Positions 1 through 5,880 of a DNA stretch of 14,485 nucleotides are shown piece after piece (positions within the stretch are counted from its first letter, which is position 1; every line of letters begins with the position of its first letter). Origin of the DNA: RUG472 sp045224495 (GTDB lineage: Bacteria > Bacillota > Clostridia > Christensenellales > CAG-138). The stretch lies in the NCBI GenBank assembly GCA_045224495.1, contig JBGVAK010000028.1, positions 1 through 14,485 of the forward strand, given 5' to 3'. The notes below the pieces were generated by a model. The model saw only the letters and a list, made by a program, of their open reading frames with translations. It had not been told where the DNA came from and did no database searches. A program made the position numbers and the translations under genes.

Positions 1-483
1 CAGGTGGGCACCCCCGCCGAGGTGTTCGAGAAGCCCACGAACCTGTTCGTGGCTGAGTTCATCGGCGCGCCCAAGATGAACATCGTCAAGACGGAGCTGG
101 TCAAAGAGGGCGACAAGTACTTCGTCACGCCCTGCGGCGCCAAGATCGAGGTCACCGGTGAGAAGGGCGAGCTGCTGAACGAGAAGAACGTGCCGGGCCG
201 CGCCGTCCTCTTGGGCGTCCGTCCGGAGCATATGAAGCTGTCCTTCGAGGCCACGCCGGACACCATCCCCGCCCGGCTGGAGGTCAACGAGATGATGGGC
301 AGCGAGCTGCACCTCCACGTGTTCACGGAGGACGGCACCCGCTGGATCGTCCGCGTGCCCACCATCGACCTCACCCAGGCCCAGCGTGATTCCCTGGTCA
401 ACGGCGCGGAGGTCCACATCACCTTCGAGGGCAAGGTCATGCACTTCTTCGATCCCGAGACGGAGAAGAATCTGATCTATTAA
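1..483 (+). CDS. Sugar ABC transporter ATP-binding protein, MsmK/UgpC/MalK type, C-terminal part
   Basis: The gene begins outside the window; 160 codons remain and end in TAA. The first visible residues (QVGTPAEVFEKPTNLFVAEF) match the segment that follows the nucleotide-binding domain in MalK/UgpC/MsmK ATPases. The rest is the regulatory OB-fold (TOBE/MOBP) region, including the recognisable GVRPEH motif near residue 77 of the visible part and the ending in which a short strand precedes 'FDPETEKNLIY'. Members of this family power import of oligosaccharides or glycerol-3-phosphate through a binding-protein-dependent transporter, and one ATPase often serves several transporters. Walker motifs lie upstream and cannot be checked. 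It converges on the GH13 enzyme at 646-2145, which fits a carbohydrate role. The exact sugar cannot be read from this fragment. Family assignment is firm; substrate is unknown. Confidence 0.9.
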   Translation, partial: QVGTPAEVFEKPTNLFVAEFIGAPKMNIVKTELVKEGDKYFVTPCGAKIEVTGEKGELLNEKNVPGRAVLLGVRPEHMKLSFEATPDTIPARLEVNEMMGSELHLHVFTEDGTRWIVRVPTIDLTQAQRDSLVNGAEVHITFEGKVMHFFDPETEKNLIY

Positions 484-500
484 GGTGTAGAATGAAAGCG

Positions 501-637
501 ATTGTTCCCTTTTCTTGAAAGAAAAGGGAACCCGAAAAGAACTTAAATGGGAAGTATGGCTTGCGCTGTACTTCCCATTACTTTTCTTAAGCTTTTCTTT
601 TTGGCACTTTTTCTTTTCACTGAAAAGAAAAAGTGCG
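501..637. repeat. Three-hairpin intergenic element, copy 1
   Basis: This fills the gap between two convergent genes. It contains three consecutive inverted repeats. Hairpin 1 has perfect 12-bp arms at 504-515 and 520-531 with loop TGAA. Hairpin 2 has 11-bp arms at 546-556 and 569-579 with a 12-base loop. Hairpin 3 has 16-bp arms at 604-619 and 621-636 around one central base. A further pairing, 532-541 with 595-604 (one G-T), could enclose hairpin 2. The stems are strongly purine/pyrimidine biased. No classical U-tract follows any stem in either direction, so this is not a plain intrinsic terminator, although a bidirectional termination or 3'-end protection role is plausible. A related copy lies at 5721-5868 in the same orientation and context. 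Confidence 0.8.
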
Positions 638-645
638 AAGAAAAA

Positions 646-2145
646 TCAACCCATCACCACAAACGAGCAAGCCCCCAACACGCCCTTTTCGTAGGTCCCG
701 ATTTGAAAGATGGGCGTCCCGGTCAGCTCGACCTTCACGGGCTTATCCGAGGGGTTCACAGCCAGGGTCAGGCCGCCGCGCCGGTAGACCAGCAGCGGGT
801 CGTTCTTTTGGGCGTGGACCACTTCGAAGCTGCCCTCCGCCTGCAGGTCCGGATGGGCGTGCCTAAGGCACAGGATGGCCTTCACCGTGTTCAGCAGGGA
901 GTCGGGGTCCTGCGCCTGCTCCTCGGCCGTAGGCGCATCGGGGGCGTCGTCCACGGGCAGGTACAGGTCCTCCGGTCGGCCGTGGGAAAAGCCCAGGTTC
1001 CGATCCTTGGCCCATTGCATGGGCGTCCGGCTGCCGGTGCGGGTGTAGCCTCCCTCCTTGGTGGGCAAATGCTCCAGGTAGCGCATGCCGATCTCGTCCC
1101 CGTAGTAGAGGAAGGGGACCCCGGGCAGGGTGAAGAGGAGGGCGTAGCCCACTTTGAGCTGCCCTTCGGTGAGGTACCAACTGATCCGTGGCGTGTCGTG
1201 GTTGCCGGTGATGAAGCTGATATAGCCGTCTGCTTTGCTGGCCTCGTACCGCCTCCGATAGTCGGTCACGAAGGCCGTGGGGTCGTGGCCCTTGAGGTAG
1301 GCGTCCGCGGAGCGGACCAGGGCGTGGTAGCCGTTCCCTGGGTGGTCGAGATAGAAGTCCATGTCGTAGTCGGCGAGGCACAGGGCCTGCTCCGGCCAGC
1401 CCCATTCCGCCACGTAAGCCGATTCCGGGAACTCCGACCTAAGCTCGTTCAGCAGCTTTTTCCACAGGGCCGAGGTATAGCTCTTGTTGTCGTCGCCTTT
1501 GATGAGGGAGTTGGCCATATCCACCCGGAATCCGTCGCAGCCGTGGGCGAGCCAGAAGCGCATGACGTCCGCCATGGCGTCCCGGGTTGCCCGGGCGGCG
1601 GGGGCGTCCACGGGGGTCTGCCAGGGCTCCGTCACCCTGGCCCAGCCATAGTTCAGGGCCGGCTGGCACTTGAAGAAGTTCAGCATATAGGTGCCGTTTC
1701 GGGGGGTCTCGCCGCCGATATAGGGGTGGTCCGGGGTCCCCTTGATCCAGAAGTCGGTCCAGACGTACCGGTCGGAATACCCGTTCCGCTCCGCCTTCCC
1801 GCTCTCCAGGAACCAGGGATGTTCCTCGGAGGTGTGGCCCGGCACCAGGTCCAACAGGACCCGGATGCCCAGGGCGTGGGCCTCCCGGAACAGGGCGAAC
1901 AGGTCCTCGTTGGTGCCGTAGCGGGGCGCCACCAGCTTGTAGTTCCGCACGTCGTAGCCCCCGTCCTTGAAGGGGGAGTCGAAGCAGGGGTTGATCCACA
2001 GGGCGTTGCAGCCCAGGTCCTTCACGTAGGAGAGCTTCTGTCGGATGCCGTTTATGTCGCCCATGCCGTCCCCATTGCTGTCAAAGAAGGAGGAGGGGTA
2101 GATCTCGTAGAACACGGCGTCTTGCAGCCAGGCGGGTCTGTTCAT
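646..2145 (-). CDS. GH13 alpha-glucosidase/alpha-amylase-type glycoside hydrolase
   Basis: A 499-residue retaining glycoside hydrolase of family GH13, expected to cleave alpha-glucosidic bonds of oligosaccharides. It has no signal peptide, so it is probably cytoplasmic. The TIM barrel opens with VFYEIYPSSF (11-20) and a calcium-loop-like DSNGDGMGD (22-30). The conserved regions are seen in order: region I DLVPGHTS (99-106), region II GFRVDMA with nucleophile Asp209, region III YVAEWG with acid/base Glu247, and region IV TGNHD with Asp317. The C-terminal beta domain follows from about residue 430. Region I has GH in place of the more usual NH. The start is chosen from AAAGGAG about 8 bases upstream. 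It lies 25 bases downstream of the 4Fe-4S gene with no terminator or clear promoter between, so it probably belongs to that operon. Whether it is an amylase, oligo-1,6-glucosidase or related enzyme cannot be settled here. Confidence 0.92.
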   Translation of the reverse strand: MNRPAWLQDAVFYEIYPSSFFDSNGDGMGDINGIRQKLSYVKDLGCNALWINPCFDSPFKDGGYDVRNYKLVAPRYGTNEDLFALFREAHALGIRVLLDLVPGHTSEEHPWFLESGKAERNGYSDRYVWTDFWIKGTPDHPYIGGETPRNGTYMLNFFKCQPALNYGWARVTEPWQTPVDAPAARATRDAMADVMRFWLAHGCDGFRVDMANSLIKGDDNKSYTSALWKKLLNELRSEFPESAYVAEWGWPEQALCLADYDMDFYLDHPGNGYHALVRSADAYLKGHDPTAFVTDYRRRYEASKADGYISFITGNHDTPRISWYLTEGQLKVGYALLFTLPGVPFLYYGDEIGMRYLEHLPTKEGGYTRTGSRTPMQWAKDRNLGFSHGRPEDLYLPVDDAPDAPTAEEQAQDPDSLLNTVKAILCLRHAHPDLQAEGSFEVVHAQKNDPLLVYRRGGLTLAVNPSDKPVKVELTGTPIFQIGTYEKGVLGACSFVVMG

Positions 2146-2170
2146 ATAGGTGCTCCTTTGAAAAAGATTT

Positions 2171-2989
2171 TTATTTCACGCGGAAGCCGCAGGAAATAGC
2201 CTTGGCAGGACAGGTTTCAACGCACCGGCCGCAGCGGATGCACTCGGGACTGTTGGGGGTCTTCACCGGATCCACGTCCATGGGACAGGCGGCGGCACAC
2301 TTGCCGCAGCGGACGCATCGATCCTCCGATACCCGCAGCCGATAGAACCCCACCCCGTTGAACAGGCCGTAGAAGGCCCCCAGGGGGCAGAGGTACTTGC
2401 AGAAAGGCCGATAGACGAACAGGGACAGGAGGACGATGGCGGCCAGGATCCCCAGCTTCAGGTAGAACAGCGGTCCCCGCATGCCGGCAAGCTGGGGGTT
2501 CAGGCTGGTCAAAGGCAGGCCCGCTTCCAGGAGCCCGGCGGGGCAGAGGTACTTGCAGAAGGTCGGCTCTGCCCAAAGGATCGCCAGCACCGCCAGCAGC
2601 ACCAAAATGACGTATTTGAGATACCGTAGCGGACGGTCCAGCCGCCGGGGGACCTTCCTCTTGGGCAGGGGGAGCTTGGCCAGCAGGTCCTGGATAAGGC
2701 CGAAGGGGCAGAGGAAGCCGCACACCAGCCGGCCCAGGGCCACCCCGAACAGCACCAGGGCCCCCAGCACGTAGGCGGGGAAGGGGCTCCGCTGCCCGAG
2801 GGCCGCCTGCAGGGACCCTATGGGGCAGGCGCCCAGGGCCCCGGGGCAGGAGTAGCAGTTGAGGCCGGGGACGCAGAGGACCTTTAGCTTCCCCTGGTAG
2901 ATGACGCCCTTGAAAAAGCCCGGGATATAGGCGTTCTGGGCGACGGCGGCGATGGCCTGTATGAGGGTGCGGCGGCTCTGTCGTTTCAT
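2171..2989 (-). CDS. Polytopic 4Fe-4S membrane protein (NapH/NosR-C-like)
   Basis: A 272-residue membrane electron carrier. The order is: a short N-terminal amphipathic stretch, a Cys cluster in LNCYSCPGALGACPIG (43-58), membrane segments around 71-90, 123-140, 175-193, and CxxxCP-type loops CGFLCP (90-95), CKYLCP (145-150) and CKYLCP (197-202). Two ferredoxin motifs end the protein: C225-C228-C231-C235 and C250-C253-C256-C260. This arrangement is typical of the NapH/NosR/RdxA-related 4Fe-4S proteins that pass electrons at the membrane. The frame is open further upstream, but the start at 2989 is preferred because the ATG overlaps the stop of the small CXXC gene (ATGA), which implies translational coupling; the Shine-Dalgarno is weak. 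The upstream neighbours encode a CXXC peptide and a TlpA-like thioredoxin, so a thiol-redox link is inferred. Electron donor and acceptor are unknown. Confidence 0.9.
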   Translation of the reverse strand: MKRQSRRTLIQAIAAVAQNAYIPGFFKGVIYQGKLKVLCVPGLNCYSCPGALGACPIGSLQAALGQRSPFPAYVLGALVLFGVALGRLVCGFLCPFGLIQDLLAKLPLPKRKVPRRLDRPLRYLKYVILVLLAVLAILWAEPTFCKYLCPAGLLEAGLPLTSLNPQLAGMRGPLFYLKLGILAAIVLLSLFVYRPFCKYLCPLGAFYGLFNGVGFYRLRVSEDRCVRCGKCAAACPMDVDPVKTPNSPECIRCGRCVETCPAKAISCGFRVK

Positions 2990-3126
2990 GCGCCCAACCC
3001 CATGCATTCGAGGCAGAGGTAGATGGCCTTGCGCAGCGTGGCCATGGCCTGGCCTGTGGCCGCCCCATAGATCATCAGCCCTATGCCCAGGCCCAGCAGG
3101 GCCCATTTTACCCACGCGCCCTTCAT
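2986..3126 (-). CDS. Small CXXC-motif membrane peptide (CD1871A-like)
   Basis: A 46-codon ORF joined to both neighbours by ATGA overlaps: its ATG overlaps the thioredoxin stop at 3123-3126, and its TGA overlaps the 4Fe-4S start at 2986-2989. The product begins MKGAWVKWALLGLGIGLMIY, that is, a short positive N-terminus, one membrane helix (about 8-22) and then a C-terminal LCLECMGLGA with a CLEC (CXXC) motif at residues 38-41. From memory this layout matches the short Clostridia family named 'CD1871A family CXXC motif-containing protein', found beside thioredoxin-like and 4Fe-4S genes; this was not searched. A role as a small membrane-anchored thiol partner is inference. The double overlap, the membrane helix and the terminal CXXC argue strongly that it is real. 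Confidence 0.82.
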   Translation of the reverse strand: MKGAWVKWALLGLGIGLMIYGAATGQAMATLRKAIYLCLECMGLGA

Positions 3127-3722
3127 TTTCCGTTCAGCTGGTCCAGGCGCGTCTGTATCTCAGACAGATAGGCGTCCGCCACAGAGCTGCCCCGGGGCAC
3201 GCCCACCAGGGCCTCGCCCACCTGGTTCCCCTGGCTGTCGAAGAACAGGGTGGTGGGGATGGCCATGACGCTGTTCAAAAAGCCCTTCATGAGCCCTTCG
3301 GAGCCCTGGCCGTCCAGGCAGGGGAAGGTACAGCCGTTCTTCAGGAGCAGGTCCTTGGCGGCCGACAGGTCGCCGGGCGCATCCACGGTCACGGACAGAA
3401 GCCCCACGCCCTCGGGCAGCTTTCCGTAGAGCTGGCCCAGCTCCGGCAGCTCCCCCCGGCAGGGGCCGCACCAGCTGGCCCACACGTTCACCATGGTCAA
3501 CGTATGCTCACCGAAGACGGATTCCGTCACCGTTTCCCCGTCCAGGGTCTGGGCGGCGAAGGTGAAGGCGTAGGCCGCCGGCGCCTCTGCGGGCTCCTCG
3601 GTGGCCGTCGCCGCGGGGACGCTGCTGCCCGCCGCCGCGGGCGTGGTCACCGCATTCGTATCCGCCTTTCGGCATCCCGCCACCAGCAGCAGGAGCAGCA
3701 ATATAGATACGATCTTTTTCAT
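3123..3722 (-). CDS. TlpA/ResA-like thioredoxin-fold lipoprotein
   Basis: A 199-residue exported thiol-disulfide oxidoreductase. The N-terminus is a lipoprotein signal with lipobox LVAGC (lipid-modified Cys17), followed by an Ala/Thr/Glu-rich linker to about residue 50. The thioredoxin fold then carries the active site WASWCGPC (Cys85, Cys88) and the cis-proline in MAIPTTLFF (Pro156). An additional pair of cysteines (Cys131, Cys135) lies in the central region and may form a structural disulfide. It is expected to act outside the membrane, reducing or isomerising disulfides. It is the first gene of a run with the CXXC peptide and the 4Fe-4S protein, and a good promoter precedes it (3753-3781). 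An AGGAAAGGGA ribosome site lies upstream of the ATG. The partner substrate is not evident. Confidence 0.93.
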   Translation of the reverse strand: MKKIVSILLLLLLVAGCRKADTNAVTTPAAAGSSVPAATATEEPAEAPAAYAFTFAAQTLDGETVTESVFGEHTLTMVNVWASWCGPCRGELPELGQLYGKLPEGVGLLSVTVDAPGDLSAAKDLLLKNGCTFPCLDGQGSEGLMKGFLNSVMAIPTTLFFDSQGNQVGEALVGVPRGSSVADAYLSEIQTRLDQLNGK

Positions 3723-3752
3723 AGGTTCCCTTTCCTGTCAGCACTTATCCCT

Positions 3753-3781
3753 ATCATACCCGAAACCCTTCCAACTATCAA
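3753..3781 (-). promoter_or_regulatory. Promoter of the thioredoxin/CXXC/4Fe-4S operon
   Basis: On the minus strand TTGATA (3776-3781) and TATGAT (3753-3758) are separated by exactly 17 bases, each five of six matches to the sigma-A consensus. It sits directly after the terminator of the preceding gene and about 30 bases before the thioredoxin start. Confidence 0.75.
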
Positions 3782-3784
3782 GCG

Positions 3785-3809
3785 AAAAAACCGGCCCCGA
3801 AGGACCGGT
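3785..3809 (-). terminator. Intrinsic terminator with UUCG tetraloop
   Basis: In minus-strand RNA, ACCGGTCC and GGGCCGGT pair (one G-U) around a TTCG tetraloop, and a run of six T follows at 3785-3790. It lies 17 bases after the stop of the 152-residue hypothetical gene and separates that gene from the redox operon. Confidence 0.9.
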
Positions 3810-3826
3810 CCGTGGTCTGCAGCGCC

Positions 3827-4285
3827 TTACTCCCTTTCCGCCTTCAGCTGGTCCAGCTCTTTCTGGAGCCTGTCGCAGCGGGCCACCAGATCGTCGTAGG
3901 GCTCGCTCTGGACGTAGTACTTCACGAACATGAACGTGGCCTCCTCCAGCTCCTCCTCGGTGTAGGAGGGCAGCAGTGACCCGCCCTGCCGGCGCAGGCC
4001 CATGGGCATGATGACCACCAGGCGGCGGCGCTCCTCGCTGAGCTGGAACAGCTTCAGGGACGTGGGCAGCTCCCACTCGAAGCCGTATTTCTTCGTGACC
4101 ATCTCCAGGATGGGCAACTGCTCGGGCTTGGCGGAAACGATGACGCCGTGCTCGTGGAACAGCTTCTTGAGGTAGTCCACCGACACGTGCTCCCGGGTGA
4201 TGGTGCCCGCGCCCATGGTGGTGAGCATGGTGTTGCTCAGGTTCAGACTGACGTATACTTCGTGACCGGTCTTCGGATAGCTCAT
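3827..4285 (-). CDS. Hypothetical protein with C-terminal coiled coil
   Basis: A 152-residue protein I do not recognise. It has no signal peptide or membrane helix and should be cytoplasmic. The first half contains alternating hydrophobic strands and helices (for example VDYLKKLFHEHGVIVSA at 36-52). The C-terminus, from about 128, is a charged heptad-like helix ending RLQKELDQLKAERE, probably a short coiled coil for self-association. A RRRLVVIMPMGLRR stretch at 86-99 is notably basic. It is monocistronic: own promoter at 4330-4358, AGAGGGA ribosome site, and terminator at 3785-3809. Codon use and GC resemble the neighbours, so there is no sign of recent transfer. The first residues (HEVYVSLNLSNTM) might suggest a small regulatory or adaptor protein, but no function is assigned. 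Confidence 0.8.
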   Translation of the reverse strand: MSYPKTGHEVYVSLNLSNTMLTTMGAGTITREHVSVDYLKKLFHEHGVIVSAKPEQLPILEMVTKKYGFEWELPTSLKLFQLSEERRRLVVIMPMGLRRQGGSLLPSYTEEELEEATFMFVKYYVQSEPYDDLVARCDRLQKELDQLKAERE

Positions 4286-4329
4286 AGGATCCCTCTTTGC
4301 ACTGGTTTTTGCCCCGCAGGGCCAAGTCC

Positions 4330-4358
4330 ATCATACCATGTTTCGGCCCGTCCTGCAA
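4330..4358 (-). promoter_or_regulatory. Probable promoter of the hypothetical gene
   Basis: Minus-strand TTGCAG (4353-4358) and TATGAT (4330-4335) are 17 bases apart. The -10 is good and the -35 is weak (three of six). It faces away from the plus-strand promoter at 4381-4409. Confidence 0.55.
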
Positions 4359-4380
4359 GGAGGAAACGGCGGTGCGGCGG

Positions 4381-4409
4381 TTGACAAGGCCAGGGGGATG
4401 TGGTAAATA
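4381..4409 (+). promoter_or_regulatory. Consensus-like promoter of a small transcript
   Basis: TTGACA (4381-4386, perfect) and TAAATA (4404-4409) are separated by 17 bases. An inverted repeat TATCA-N5-TGATA at 4416-4430 covers the expected transcription start and could be an operator. Confidence 0.75.
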
Positions 4410-4459
4410 GTACTGTATCATGGTGTGATATACGCATCGGGCAAAGGGAGGTGGACGGC

Positions 4460-4516
4460 ATGAGGAAGCTGCTGGCTGCGCTGACTCTGCTGCCCCTGTC
4501 CCTGCTCAGCGCCTGA
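4460..4516 (+). CDS. 18-codon signal-peptide-like ORF (orphan leader or broken lipoprotein gene)
   Basis: ATG at 4460 follows a strong GGGAGGTG ribosome site (4447-4454) and the promoter at 4381-4409. The product MRKLLAALTLLPLSLLSA is a textbook signal-peptide core, and the stop TGA stands exactly where the lipobox cysteine (TGC/TGT) would be expected after LLSA. In the next frame (+1) the following bases, 4521-4565, read SAEPTPEPSPKGQG and then TAA, which looks like the Pro/Thr-rich linker that normally follows a lipobox. Two readings are possible: a lipoprotein gene truncated by a frameshift and now decayed, or a functional small transcript with a leader peptide. A terminator follows at 4568-4595. 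Signals are clear; function is open. Confidence 0.55.
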   Translation: MRKLLAALTLLPLSLLSA

Positions 4517-4567
4517 GGGATCGGCGGAGCCCACGCCGGAGCCGTCCCCCAAGGGTCAGGGCTAAGG

Positions 4568-4595
4568 AGCCCTGGGAGCGAGGGGCTTCTTTTTT
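4568..4595 (+). terminator. Intrinsic terminator of the small transcript
   Basis: AGCCCT (4568-4573) pairs with AGGGGCT (4581-4587) with one bulged G and a seven-base loop, followed by TCTTTTTT. It ends the unit that starts at the 4381 promoter and insulates it from the XRE gene. Confidence 0.7.
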
Positions 4596-4618
4596 CGCAA
4601 AGTAGCGGCATTTCCGGC

Positions 4619-4640
4619 CGGTTGCAACCGCCGGTTGACA
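4619..4640 (+). promoter_or_regulatory. 12-bp palindrome next to a TTGACA hexamer upstream of the XRE gene
   Basis: CGGTTGCAACCG (4619-4630) is a perfect palindrome, followed four bases later by TTGACA (4635-4640). No good -10 stands at 16-18 bases; TAGCAG at 19 bases is weak. A candidate operator, possibly for autoregulation by the gene it precedes. Confidence 0.35.
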
Positions 4641-4738
4641 AATCGACGGCAGAAATTGGTAGCAGGCAACCGACCTTTCGGGTACCATGGGCCCAGAAAA
4701 CAGAGCCGGGCGGCAAGCCCGGACGAAAGGAGAAAAGC

Positions 4739-5710
4739 ATGATCCTCGCAGACAAGATCATCGATTTACGGAAGAAGGCGGGCTGGTCCCAGGAGGAGCT
4801 GGCGGAGAAGCTGGGCGTGAGCCGGCAGTCGGTTTCCAAGTGGGAGGGGGCCCAGTCCATCCCCGACATGAACAAGATTTTACAGCTGTCGACCCTTTTC
4901 GGCGTCAGCACGGATTACCTTTTGAAGGACAGCATGGAGGCCTCGGAGCCCGTTCCCACCCAGGACGCCGAAACGGAGGGGGCCACCTTCGTGTCATTGG
5001 AGGAGGCCAACGCTTTTCTTTCCTATAAGGAGGAGAGCGCTCCCAGGATCGCTTTGGGCGTACTGCTGTGCATCCTGTCCCCCATCGCGCTGATCCTCCT
5101 GGGCGGGGCCCAGGAGACCGGGCGCATCGCCCTGACGGAGATGCAGGCAGCCATGATCGGCCTTATCGTGCTGCTTCTCATGGTGGCGGGGGCGGTGCTC
5201 CTGTTCGTACTGACGGGCATAAAGGGGAACAAGTATGAGTATCTTGAAAAGAACGCCCTGGACACGGCCTACGGCGTCTCCGGCATGGTCCGGGAGCGGA
5301 TGGGCCGGGAGGAGAGCGACCACACCCGCCGGATCGCCATCGGCGTGGTCCTGTGCGTGCTGGCGGCCATCCCCCTGTTCGCGCTGCTGCTGTGGCGGGG
5401 CGAGGATGATTGGTATGGGGTCCTGGGGATCAGCGCCATTCTGGTCCTGGCGGCTATCGGCGTCCACATCATCGTGAAGGCCAGCATCCCCTGGGGCGGG
5501 TATCAGATGCTCCTGGAGCAGGGGGACTACTCCCGGGCCGCCAAGCGCGGCAACAACAAGTACAGCGGCATCTACTGGGGCATCATCACCGCCGCCTATC
5601 TGGCCGTCAGCTTCATCACCCAGCGCTGGGACATGACCTGGATCGTCTGGCCCGTGGCCGGCGTCCTCTACGGAGTGATCATGGAGATCGTCAAGCTCCG
5701 GAAGAAATAA
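4739..5710 (+). CDS. XRE-family transcriptional regulator with membrane domain
   Basis: A 323-residue protein with an N-terminal HTH_3 DNA-binding domain (about 5-61; WSQEELAEKLGVSRQSVSKW is the helix-turn-helix core) and a C-terminal membrane domain. Hydrophobic helices appear near 102-122, 138-160, 198-219, 227-246, 278-295 and 299-317. A charged loop (160-198) separates helices two and three. Membrane-bound one-component regulators of this layout are common in Clostridia and are thought to sense an envelope or membrane signal; the signal here is unknown. The frame is open upstream, but the ATG at 4739 is chosen for its GAAAGGAG ribosome site and because the HTH starts there. It converges on the metallophosphoesterase gene and ends just before the second three-hairpin element. 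Confidence 0.9.
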   Translation: MILADKIIDLRKKAGWSQEELAEKLGVSRQSVSKWEGAQSIPDMNKILQLSTLFGVSTDYLLKDSMEASEPVPTQDAETEGATFVSLEEANAFLSYKEESAPRIALGVLLCILSPIALILLGGAQETGRIALTEMQAAMIGLIVLLLMVAGAVLLFVLTGIKGNKYEYLEKNALDTAYGVSGMVRERMGREESDHTRRIAIGVVLCVLAAIPLFALLLWRGEDDWYGVLGISAILVLAAIGVHIIVKASIPWGGYQMLLEQGDYSRAAKRGNNKYSGIYWGIITAAYLAVSFITQRWDMTWIVWPVAGVLYGVIMEIVKLRKK

Positions 5711-5720
5711 GAGGTTTCAA

Positions 5721-5868
5721 AGTAAAGCACTCGCCCCTTTTCTTGAAAGAAAAGGGGCACCCAAAAGAACGTAAGAAGGAGTATTACTTTCCGTGCGAAA
5801 GGTATACTCCTTCTTGCATTTCTCTTTTTCCGCCGCTTTTTCACTTTTGCCTAAAGAGAAAAAGCGGC
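5721..5868. repeat. Three-hairpin intergenic element, copy 2
   Basis: This occupies the gap between convergent genes ending at 5710 and 5881. Hairpin 1: 11-bp arms 5733-5743 and 5748-5758, loop TGAA. Hairpin 2: 12-bp arms 5773-5784 and 5804-5815, with an inner 5-bp stem (5787-5791/5797-5801). Hairpin 3: 11-bp arms 5832-5842 and 5858-5868, then one mismatch and 4 more pairs to a five-base loop. The left core (5735-5756) is identical to 507-528 of copy 1 and the spacer ACCC-AAAAGAAC-TAA is nearly so, while distal stem bases differ but still pair. Confidence 0.8.
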
Positions 5869-5880
5869 ATAATATAAGCT

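Noticed and set aside
504..531. Hairpin 1 of the three-hairpin element as a simple Rho-independent terminator
   Set aside because: The stem is strong, but no T-run follows on either strand, and it is one of three linked stems found again at 5721-5868.
547..2199. A 550-codon open frame on the plus strand, antisense to the GH13 gene
   Set aside because: It is low-complexity and rich in Gly, Val, His and Arg, has no domain, and is explained by codon bias of the real minus-strand gene in GC-rich DNA.
2990..3115. A longer N-terminus for the 4Fe-4S protein starting at 3115
   Set aside because: The added residues are His/Gly/Pro-rich with no homology, and the region is taken by the coupled CXXC peptide in another frame; the ATG at 2989 forms an ATGA junction.
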